DNA of 60,000 bases, from contig CM060732.1 of assembly GCA_030704615.1 (NCBI GenBank), positions 66,695,053-66,755,052 of the forward strand. Direction: 5' to 3'. The notes beneath the pieces were generated by a model, which worked only from the letters and a program-made list of their open reading frames with translations, was not told the origin of the DNA and searched no databases. The stretch comes from Takakia lepidozioides (Eukaryota; Streptophyta; Takakiopsida; Takakiales; Takakiaceae). A program made the translations under genes and the position numbers. This document shows positions 23,073-33,600 of the stretch, one piece after another; the first letter of the stretch is position 1, and every line of letters begins with the position of its first letter.

Positions 23073-24249
23073 ATGGCCAGTTCTTCAAAACGGGTATGAA
23101 TATTGTTGTTTGTTTTGTATTCAATGGTTGTATATTTTGTAAGTATATGTTTTATTTATTTAATCCACTATATGTTTATTCACACGTCTTTTTATGTTTT
23201 TCGTAGACCAACGTTGTAAACTATTCCGATATCTTTGAGGATTTGTTGGAAAAAGCAAAAGCAGAAGCCAACGGAGTTGTTGAAGGACCTATCTGAAATC
23301 CTGTCCGTGGAAAAACATATCATCATTTGTCACAGTCTCAAACATGATTTGCAGATAATTATGGCTTGCATCCTGTCGATTTTTTTACAGGATTTGAATC
23401 TGGCCGCACTATTAAGGAGTTTGTCGATGGTGGATTCACCTTTCGAGAAGAATTCCGAAAGAAGTTTGGAGATGAACCTGCTACAGGTATAACATATTCA
23501 TAAAACTTGTTTATTCATATATTTGTTGATGCATTTATTTATTAAATACGTGATCTTGAACGAAAAACATGCGACTGTTTTATTTTGCAGGTGCAACAAA
23601 GTACTTTCTGAGAGACTTTCGACGAAAAAACACTAACAAAAAAGGACGGCATGAATTTATTGAATAGTCACACCAAAGGAATCAGAGTGTACCAGATGAT
23701 GGAGCTTTACTTTGATTTTGGCATCGACATTTTTCACATGAAGAATCTGACATACAATGATGCTGATAAAGTATTGAAGAAAGCTCGATCCAAACGAGAT
23801 GGTTCTGAAGTTCAAATGACTACACCTGCACATCTAAAATTTCTCAGATGCATGTTACTGAATCACGGGTCTTACTAGAGACATCAATTCTAAATCCGAG
23901 TGTGTCTGCCTCAAAATGTTCTCATGCAAAAAAATAAAAAATGTGACCGAACCTGAAATTTTTATCTACAAGATAACATGTTTGCAAAATAGAAAAGTTT
24001 ATGTTGGTCAAAGTACATCGATATAAACCACGTAGTATAATGAGAGATGATGTTTTGAAATTTACACCTTTTATTGATAATTTTGTTCTAGAAATACTTG
24101 CTAGTACAAAAGATCGTAACCAAGCCAATAGATTAGAAGCGTGGTATATTTCTAGTCAAGATACATATAAAAACGGTTATAATAGAGTGTCTGGTCGTCC
24201 AACATTATGTCAAAAATATTGGGATTTAAAATATAATAAAAATATTTGA
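23073..24249 (+). pseudogene. Broken spliced gene ending in a GIY-YIG nuclease domain
   Basis: Exon 1 (23073-23093, MASSSKR) joins exon 2 (23207-23486), then exon 3 (from 23591), through GT-AG introns in phase. Exon 2 has two in-frame stops, but otherwise reads as one frame containing FTGFESGRTIKEFVDGGFTF. Exon 3 changes frame near 23650 and again near 24020. The C-terminal part is a GIY-YIG fold: IYKITCLQNRKVYVGQS, then, after a frameshift and a gap, FVLEILASTKDRNQANRLEA with the Glu expected in the active site, then YISSQDTYKNGYNRVSG. GIY-YIG nucleases act in Penelope-like retroelements, homing elements and large DNA viruses; which source applies here is unknown. No RT is seen beside it. 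Confidence 0.7.
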
Positions 24250-25389
24250 TTTTTTCCACATTATATTTATATTCACATCAACCAGATGGTAACTACCAAA
24301 TAATCATAATCAAACATGGCTACTTTACGTACCACCTATCTCATATTTTCAAAATATCATAAAACATTATGACACTATTATCATGCCACTTATGTTACAT
24401 CATTTCAATAAATATATGGAAATATTCAAGCATGATATCAATATAGTATATGTAACTTAAATATTATAAATATTTAATTATAATAAAAAATTGTAGATAA
24501 AAGGATTAGATTATAAATAAGTATATAAAAATTTAATATTATTAATAACTTATTACAATAATAAATAAATAAAAATTAAGAACTACCTATAATCTATGAA
24601 TGTCACCACATAAATCAAACTATCTTTCTATCCATCATCGATCAATCATTTGTTTCTATCTATTATCATAAATCAACCATTCCTAGTTACAGTCATGTTT
24701 TATTTTGACTTACTACATATTTATTTATTCATAGCAATCTGTATTTTACTGTTACTTTTACATATCATATTATCATATCCTTTCAACCTCAGATTCATCA
24801 TTCTAATTTATATCTAATCAATCTAAGTATTTATCATATTACATCTCCAAAACTTCAAATATATCAAATATAATATTTAAAATAACGAATTTATTTTAAC
24901 TATTAAAAATAAGAATGAATATACAATAATTTAAATATTAATAATAAAAACAAACATATAATAATATAACATATTTGTTTTTATATTTTAAAGAGAAATC
25001 AATATATAATATATAATACTATATTATATCATGTTTTCAACCTCAGAGAATATTATTTATGAAATTAACTTATTGGATGTATGAGACTTCATCATTTCAA
25101 TAAGTTGAAAATCCATTCAATCAAATTGTTTATCATATTACATTTCAAAAACTCCAATTTATTTAACTTTTATGGTTAATTTTAAAGGTTTCATAATTTT
25201 GTATGCTATAATGGGGAAGCTATAAAGGTTCAAATCCCTGTACAAAAATAAAGTTATTGTGAATGCTACGACAAGTTATGTCGCAAGGATGTCTGGGCCG
25301 GGGTCAATGATCATAAGGCTACTGTGAGGGCTACGGCAAACTGCGCAGGGTCCATGGCCACAAGCTACGACAAACCACGTCTTATGAGG
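24250..25389. other. Very AT-rich island
   Basis: From about 24250 to 25180 the sequence is almost entirely A and T with TAATAT and ATAAAT runs and no coding signal. Composition then returns to normal. The island is contiguous with the GIY-YIG remnant and may belong to the same insertion. Confidence 0.5.
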
Positions 25390-25842
25390 AGGTTGGGTAG
25401 CGTGTGAGCATGCTCACGTGAGCACAAGCGAATATTAAGGATATTCCCTAGATGCATTTTGAATATTTTCCAACGAAACTAAAATTGAGAAACTAAAAAC
25501 TATTTTTAACTGCTCACATAGGCCCTCACAGCATCACTTAAGAAACAAGTAACACCTATACACGATAAACATGTTACCCTATAGGCATGGGGTTTCCTCA
25601 CGTTATGCAAACCGGATACCCCAGAAAATCGTGGTTTTCAGTCCGGGTATCGGTAGTTTAAGCCCTACAAAAGTTATTTTCACACTGAGAAAATAAATCT
25701 AAAGGTACTCATATGCACCGTGCCTGTTAACATGTAATTCCTATGACCGAGGTTTGAAAACATTTAACCCCTATGACCGCGGGTTGTGCTCACGGCGTGC
25801 TCAAGTGAGCATGCTCACGCTGTGCTCACATGATACCAACCC
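25390..25842. mobile_element. MITE-like element with GTGAGCATGCTCAC palindromes at both ends
   Basis: The perfect 14-bp palindrome GTGAGCATGCTCAC occurs at 25404-25417 and 25805-25818, each beside GTGAGCAC-type words. Outside them GGTTGGGTA on the left mirrors TACCAACCC on the right. Size and inverted ends suit a MITE, but the ends are imperfect and no target duplication was found. Confidence 0.4.
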
Positions 25843-26139
25843 GTGTACATTCTTTGCACAACATACCTGCCAGATTGAAGATCTGTAAGTTCATGGCCTC
25901 CCTTCACCTAGGAGATAGATGGAGACGCAAATGCATACAGAGACTAAGGGTAAGGATGACAATCTGAACACATCTTCCAGGGTGTGCGAATGGCTCTTCC
26001 ACTGTTAGCTACTGGTTCATATGTTTTTCCAACGTAAATGGCACTTAACACTCTTAAGACTCTTGCCAACTCAAGTCTCTGGAAGAAAAAAAAATTGATC
26101 TCAAGAAACCATTTAAAAAATTGTTCTGACTCCTGTGCG
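25843..26139. other. Intergenic sequence, nothing recognised
   Basis: No supported feature. Confidence 0.3.
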
Positions 26140-26185
26140 TCAAAATCTTATAATTGCAATCACACCTCCTCCACCTGTCGAAGGC

Positions 26186-26550
26186 TCATCAAGGCCAATA
26201 CAATTTTTTGGGGGAGTTAGTTCATTGTCAAGAATGCGAGCTACAGCCGTAAGCACTGACATTTGAACTCGATACTTCCGAGCCAATGCGATGACCGCAC
26301 CTGCTGTAACACCCTCCGCTACTTGACTCATGGAATACAAAATGTCTTCAAGTTTTTTTTTACCTGACCCCAGTCTGACCCCCACAGATCTATTCCTTGA
26401 CAATGTCACAAAACAAGTAAGCATAATGTCCCCAGATCGAGAAAGGCCTGCCAGATTTTGCACCCATCTTTTCTGCCAGCCATCTGATATCTGAGTAGCC
26501 CTGAGCAACAAGAGCCGCCATGCAATTGTTCCCAAGCTTCATTTTTCATC
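26186..26550 (-). pseudogene. Processed pseudogene fragment of NAD-dependent glycerol-3-phosphate dehydrogenase
   Basis: Minus-strand translation matches the C-terminal part of plant plastid-type glycerol-3-phosphate dehydrogenase: NNCMAALVAQGYSDIRWLAE, a frameshift near 26445, then LSRSGDIMLTCFVTLSRNRS, VGVRLGSG, MSQVAEGVTAGAVIALARKY and LTAVARILDNELTP. One codon is missing from the usual EGVATAGAV block. No intron interrupts about 120 codons and the upstream NAD-binding domain is absent. A 5'-truncated retro-copy is the simplest reading. The functional enzyme reduces dihydroxyacetone phosphate for glycerolipid synthesis; this copy cannot. Confidence 0.8.
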
Positions 26551-26835
26551 TTGGTCATGGTTAGGCTTATGATGACACCCTTTCAGATTTAACTCTTTTC
26601 CCCCCCTTCAATATTAACAATATGGTTATTTGGCTAAAAAATGTGACCTGTTGGCTAAAACATATTAGGGTTTAGCCAGACATTGTCGACGTGGCCTTCT
26701 GTCTTGCTGAGAAACAAAAACTTGGCACTAGCTGGCATCCTACAGAAATGAGATTACTAAGTATAGAGATGTGGTAAGTGTGATTATCGATGCATTCACA
26801 GCTTTGTTCTTTCTTGTCTGATTTGCTTTACACAG

Positions 26836-27171
26836 TAGACCAAACGAGATTCTCCTCTAGTATCAATGTCTGGATTCTTGAAAGGATTCACGATCCTGAT
26901 GATGAAGTTAGTATGATTGTCTATGATTTGTTTTACTCCAGCTAACTGGTGGGTGGCTGGTTTTGTTGGATTTTGCTGTTTGACTGATGGGTGCGGGGCC
27001 TGGTGTCTGGTGCAATTATAATGTGCAAATGCATGCTTGGTGTAGGAAGACGACATCAACCTGTGCTCTGCTATTGATCATTTGTTCTCCGGCGAAGTGA
27101 AGGTTCACATCTACTCTCGAAGAGGCGTTTACTACAGATCCCGAAATATAACATCACAGCTTGCATCCTGA
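26836..27171 (+). other. Exon pair of an unidentified gene or gene remnant
   Basis: Two coding segments fit together in phase with canonical borders: 26836-26906 (after TTTACACAG, before GTTAGT) and 27046-27171 (after TGTAG, ending in TGA). The peptide reads DQTRFSSSINVWILERIHDP, then DDE, then EDDINLCSAIDHLFSGEVKV and a Tyr/Arg-rich end. I do not recognise the family. No upstream exons were found, so it may be the 3' end of a broken gene. It lies between the dehydrogenase pseudogene and the RECQL2 promoter. Confidence 0.4.
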
Positions 27172-27635
27172 AGACTCTTCATTTGACCACTACATTAAAA
27201 AGGTCGGAGAAATCTATCAGTCACTACAAGGTCCGCTGTGCCCCAGTTGAATAGAAGTAAGATGCGAACCAAAATGAGAAGATTATGAGGTGGAGATTCC
27301 AAATGCATCCCCCCGGCAGACCCGTCGAACAACACCAAAAGGATTTCCCCTCTTTGGCAAGTCATTGTATAGAAATCTCCCGAGTCGAAACTCCAGCAAC
27401 TCTTTCGCAGAATTCAGGCTTCTTGCCGGCGGCGGAGAGTTTAATTCGATTGGGAGAATTGATATGACCGTCAATGGCGCAAGGGACATGTAAGGAGAGG
27501 GAGAGACTCCTACACAACTGTACCGCCTAGCTGTCTACTTACACTGAACCCCCGGCGGATGCAAACCGATGGCGTCTTGGGAAAAAATGGGGTTTCGTGG
27601 ATAGCGGACACCCTCGGATCTATAGTGTTCGAGCT

Positions 27636-30600
27636 ATGGAGGGCGATCTGGAGCAGCAACTGCGTCTGGTGGAGCAAGAACTTCATCAAGTGCAAGGTAG
27701 GTTTAATTCCATGGTGTGGATTTGGGTGCCGGAGATCAGGGTTTATAGGACTCAACCATAGTTGCAGGGAATTGAGCGCTGACATACTAGAGAGTATGAG
27801 CAGCAAGTCTGGCCCTTCATAGTGTTCGGGCACAGCTGACGACAATTTGTTGCGAGTTGATTTGAGGACTGGCATTGGCATATCACATTCAAAGCATAAT
27901 GTCACTATTTGTAGTCCACGGGGCCCCCCTGACTGTGTGTCTGTGAGAGATAGGGATTGTCTTGTCGAGACAAGGAAGGATCTGTCAGGACTTGACCAGA
28001 TCAGAAAGTTTTTCTTAAAAAGACCAGGACAAAACAGCCTGGCATGCACAAGGCACCATCACCCTTCTCCTAAACCACAGTCTTGCTCCTGATTTGTTTC
28101 ACAGTTCTGGGTGGTTGGGGTGGGTGGTGGGGTTAATTAGAAACCCATCCATAACCCACCTTTCTTCATAGAGACAGACATCATACTAAACATTATTTAT
28201 ATTCACTGTACTGTCATACTTGGATTTTGAGAAAACCGAAATTTGTGCTTTTCAGCATGGGGACTGTAGGTCAGTGACCTCCAAGTCACCCTTAGCCTTT
28301 ACTGAAGCAAACCAGTGAACTGAGATTGATCCAAGTCAAGACTCTTCAGAACCCTCTGGTATCCGATCCCATGGGTAGATCACTTTCGTAAAATACTTCC
28401 CTCACACAAACATGAGGCTGTCATCAAGCATTGTACCATTCTTTCTAGGCAGTGGCTGCCTCATGCAGTAGGTGATTTCCATGTACTATGTAGCAAAACT
28501 TACACAAACGGCTTAGAGACCCATGAAAGGTGAAGGACCCTCACCTGCGACCGTCCCAAAAACTACCACATCTGACAGAATGCGTGAGGTGAGTAGCAGG
28601 TCTTCACGCTTACTATCGCTGTCCAACATGATGATCTAAGCAAGTGAAAGATTGCAAGAGTAATAGTAAAGGTATGCCATTGCACAGAAAGTTTGAGGCA
28701 GACCAGTCTGCAACGTTTGCAGGAATCCGTTCACGCAACAAGAAGTATTTGCAAAGCACAGGTAAGGGTTGAGTGTAACTTCCTGGTCGTGTCAAGAAAT
28801 GAGCCAGTTCCCTATAACAGCATAGGAAGCTCAACTAACACAATGAAGGCAAGGTTGCACTTAAACCTTGCTGGCCGCAGCCCTGTTGAAAATCTCATGA
28901 AGGCAAAGCTTGGTGAGCTTTGTGCCGGACGCTTTGCCTGGAGTTTCAGGTAGCTGCCATTCGTACAACAGCTTTTGTAAGTGAGTACTAATTGCAGGGT
29001 TAGGGTTCTGAAACCCTAAATTAAACCAGCACATGTGCACTCAATAAATCCCACAAGGCCCTAGCCGGGAATGAATTTTGCAGCAAGTGTCTACGTGTCA
29101 GTTTCAGGACATCCATAGGAAAAAATCACTTCATTCCACCTGAAATATTCTACCCAAGAATAAAGAGTGAGAATGTACTCATAAGACGTTGTTTGCCATA
29201 GCCTTGTGGCCATCGACCCCGCACCCAGTTTGAGCGGAACACAAAGGGACAGAAACTACCTTTGTCAGGGGCTGATGCAGGTAGCTTTGAAACAGACAGT
29301 TGAGTTTTCCAGATATCCTGTAGAAATCCCTTCACACAAACGTCAATCTGCTGTGTGTGATTTGCCCAATAACTAGACCCCAAAAGGGCCTGGGCTTTTG
29401 GCTCAGCCTCAAGATTTTCAATGTTGGTAAACAGAGGTACAGGAACAATTCCCTTGTGGATTTGAAGACGGTCTCTCTGGTGAGAGTACCCAGGACAATG
29501 AATCAGAAAGTGGATATTGTCTTCAGGTTGCCCACACAACGGGCATTTGTACGACTAGAAACAAGTTCAGGGAAGTTTTCTGCCGTCATTATTAAAGTGA
29601 GAGAGAGAGAGAGAGAGAGGGAGAGAGAAAGTCAAACCGGTGCTTGCGTCAGTCTGTAGCCGTACATCTTGCTCTCAGTTCGGAAAGAAAGGAAGGAGCA
29701 AATCGACTCACTAATAATGCATGCCCTAGCTTTGTGGCCAATCCAGTGTAGCCAGGTATCCTTCATGATGGAGAAAATTCAACCAGATGTTCTGTCCTGG
29801 GGCTGGAAACTTTCTAGTACAGCTTTCTCTAGCTTGATTTCGCACGACATTTGGGTTCCAGTTCTGCTTATGTAGTGCTCATGTAGTGCAGGATTTAATG
29901 TCAGGGTTTATGGTGTTTGAAGGGTCAGCTCTGTGCAAAGCCGATACACATGTACTAGAATTGTAGGGAGGCCACTTTTGTGGGTCATCCCTGAACCATA
30001 GGTAAGGTATTCAAGGTTACACTGAATGTTATAATATAATGACCGCGGTTAGTATAATGCAAAGAATTTGCAGCCAACCTTTTTTTAACTGCTCCTCTAC
30101 TCACTCTGCCAATTATGAATGTCTGATCACTGGGGTTATGCATGCAGTATTGGCAGTATGGACCTAACTTCTCATTATAAAGGAAGTGCAACGTACAGGT
30201 TGTGTGTGTTTTTGGAGCTTGCAGATCAGATTCAGTCACTGGTGCAGCATCAGGAGGGCTTGCTTCAGCAGCAATCTGAGCTCCAGGCCTTACTGACTTC
30301 TTGCAGGTATCTTCATCTGACCCACAATGATTGTCTGGAACCAGAGCTAAGTCTTCATAAGAAGGTGAATCGAGTGGAGCTAGGTGGGCACCTTTATGGG
30401 ATGATTGTGTGAGATATTCTTAGTATTGGGTTGAATGTAAGCTTCAATCCTTGCATTACCAATCATCACTTTGTGTAAGAAACTCACATGGTATAATTTT
30501 GGATCTTGTGTGAGTTTCTTTTTAGTCTAAGATTTGTAGTGGGGTTGCCACTAAGTGATTCCTGGGTTGTTTTATTAACTGCAGGGAGGTTGCTGCCAAC

Positions 30601-33600
30601 GGTGACGATGGTACCTGTGCAGTAGTGTCTGGCTCCAGTAAGGAAGATTGGACCCGCTCATTTGATTGGGATACTCATGCTGCCGATGTCCGTTTAAACC
30701 TCTTTGGTATTGCGTCATACCGTCCCAATCAGCGTGAGGTTGGTGGCCAATCTACATTCTGAGTTAGAAATCAAAGCCTGGGAAAGTGTTTTACATAGAA
30801 TTCCTTTTTGCATTGAACGTTTCCTCTCCTTTTCTGGTAACGTCACAACCATCGTCAGGGCTCTCAACCTCTGTTGGTAACCATTTTGCATTACCTCCTT
30901 GTGAATGTTGGCTGCTGGAGGTTATAATCCCAGTCATGGCTCCCAGAGACAGTGGAACGTACCCATGCACATTGTTATAGGGAGAATAGGGCACTATGCA
31001 ACGTTGACTATGTTGGTGCCGATGCGGATTATACCCTCGTGCCCAAGTAAATTCTACAGACATTATAAACAAGCCTTACCTTACTTACAGAGGTACCGAA
31101 TTTAGGGGAAAGCATAGTGCTTAGGATGGGGAGAAGAGTCTATTCACCAGCGGTCCTCTCAAATTCAACAGCCAAGTGTTCCCTACGATCTCCAGGCCTT
31201 AACACCAAACCCCCAAGACAACCACAAAAACCATGTCAGGAAGGGCCTCGTTCGTCATCGAGGAACACTGGAAACACTTGGTCGTTGAATTCCGGTGGGT
31301 CCGCTACTGAATAAGCTGTTCTCCCCATCATATGCGCCATGCTTTCCCCTGATATCTTTGACCCCGTAAGTACTACGGAGTTTGTTCATTATGTCTTTGG
31401 AAATCTTTTTTGGCACGGGGGCCTCCGGATTCCCACCAACTGATATACGAACCTGTACAAGCACACACAAGAGAAAAGGAAAGATCCTATTGTGCCTCTG
31501 GTCGTGCGAGAGCCATATAGATATGCGGATGATGATTCGGTTTCTGATCATGACTCTCTTGAGAGGGGTCAATAGAGTGACATCGATGAGGACAATAGAC
31601 AGGAGTTGGAGCTTGATGAGGAAGATGACCCTCCCGATGACGTCAAGGTCCAAAACTCTGCCCATAATTGCCATGGCAGTTGACGTTAGCTGACCACAAT
31701 TGGCTTAAGGTTGACTCAGTGATGATTTGGGGGCCAACAATCATACATGCAAACACACGGTTTATGTCTTGCTACTGTAGCTGAGTATCTCAACATACAT
31801 GACGGACTTGAAGGTGGTTACACTCCTAGGTAGGTTTTAGTGAGGAAAGCATCTAAGCTGAAAAGTATGGATTGCTTTTCTCTAATTGGTATCTGTACAC
31901 TCATCTTCTAATGAAAGTTGGTCTTAGAAAGTACTTCTTGAATCCGGTCATCTGATATTGTTTGACATGAAGTATGCTATTGTTTGTAAGATTATGGAAT
32001 GCCCACTCTAGGTTCTTCTAACTCTGAAATCCTAACTACTTCATGGCAGAAGTTTTCATCCTCCTTCGTCATTTAGGTGCAATTTACAGTTGGATTCTGG
32101 GTCTTCTGGTGGGGACAGATTATTAATGCAGTGATGAGTGGGAGAGATGTGATCGTCATAATGGCAGCGGGAGGTGGAAAGAGCCTTTGTTATCAACTGC
32201 CAGCCCTTTTACGGCCAGGCACTGCCCTTGTTGTCAGCCCTCTTCTGTCTCTTATTGAGGACCAGGTGATCTCACTCTTGAGTACATCCATTTTGTAGAA
32301 CTACAATTCTTTGGATAAGACTTCTTACTCATCTCGCTTCTCTCACTGCCCATCTGGCATTTTTCCTCCTTTTCTGGGCCTGGTAAATCAACCCAATGAA
32401 ATGATGCAGGTTATGGGCCTCAAAGCCTTAGGGATAGCATCAGGCATGCTGACATCGACGACAACAAAAGAGGAGGAGAAATCAATCTACCTAGCACTGG
32501 AGAAAGGGGGGGAGCTTCGCATTTTGTATGTGACGCCCGAAAAGATCGCTAAGAGCAAGCGCTTCGTGTCAAAGCTGGAAAAGTGCAACAGGGCTGGACG
32601 CCTCTCTCTCGTGGCGATTGATGTGAGTTATCAGGATTGTTCTTTGAGTCACGAGTTTTCTGTCACTTCAGCGAATTTCCTGTTTTGGTGGGAACCCTTC
32701 CTGTTCAGTATCCATTAAGCTACAAGTTCCACCTGCTATTATTGTTCGGTCTGTCTTCTGAATCTGCAGGAAGCCCACTGCTGCAGCCAGTGGGGACATG
32801 ACTTTCGACCTGACTATAAGAACTTGGGCATCCTGAAGAAACAGTTCCCAAAAGTGCCCATGATTGCTTTGACTGTGAGTTGCCTGTCTTTTCAAACTTC
32901 TGGCCAAGTCCTTTAAGAACAGTCTTGGTGCATGGTGTATGCAAATGTTGGAGGAAGCTTGTCAAAGGCAGCCATGATATCTTTCTCCCTCCTTATGGCA
33001 AAGGTGCTGACGGATGATGGGCGGGTGTGCTAGGCTACTGCTACTGAGCGCGTGCAGACTGACCTACGGGAGATGCTCCAGATCTCTCGGTGCGCCAAGT
33101 TTGTTAGTAGTGTCAACCGCCCCAACCTCTTCTATGAGGTACCACTCTGTATAATCCATGTTGACAGACTTGAACTCCAGGATGGAGTGATCCGTGCCTG
33201 ACAACCTTATCGTGGTGATTTTGGATTCAAAGGTTCTTCATTTTGTACAAGCCTTGATCACTGAAGCCTTGATTGCATCAGTAGCTGATGAGATATCCTG
33301 CAGGTTCGCGAAAAGAAGGCAAATGCAAGTGGGGTTATCGACGACGTTGCTCAGTTTATAAAAGAGTACTACCCAGGAAATGAGTCGGGCATTGTCTATT
33401 GCTTCTCACGCCGCGAGTGTGAGCAGGTTCGGCATTCTGTAGCCCCTCGTTCTCATCAAGATGAGAAATGTAGCCTTGCAAACCATTTGTATCTTCTCCC
33501 TGTTGTACTTAACAGCTTCCAAAACCTTCTTTCACAATCAAGTGGTGAAGGTTTTGGTGTCCACTGGCATTATGCTTCAGAAATTGAGACAAGGTAATGA

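Noticed and set aside
23073-24249. Penelope-like retroelement
   Set aside because: GIY-YIG alone is not enough; no reverse transcriptase sequence was found on either side, so the element class is left open.
27510-28049. 179-codon minus-strand open frame across RECQL2 exon 1
   Set aside because: No protein family features; it overlaps the RECQL2 first exon and intron, where plus-strand coding and splice sites are well supported.
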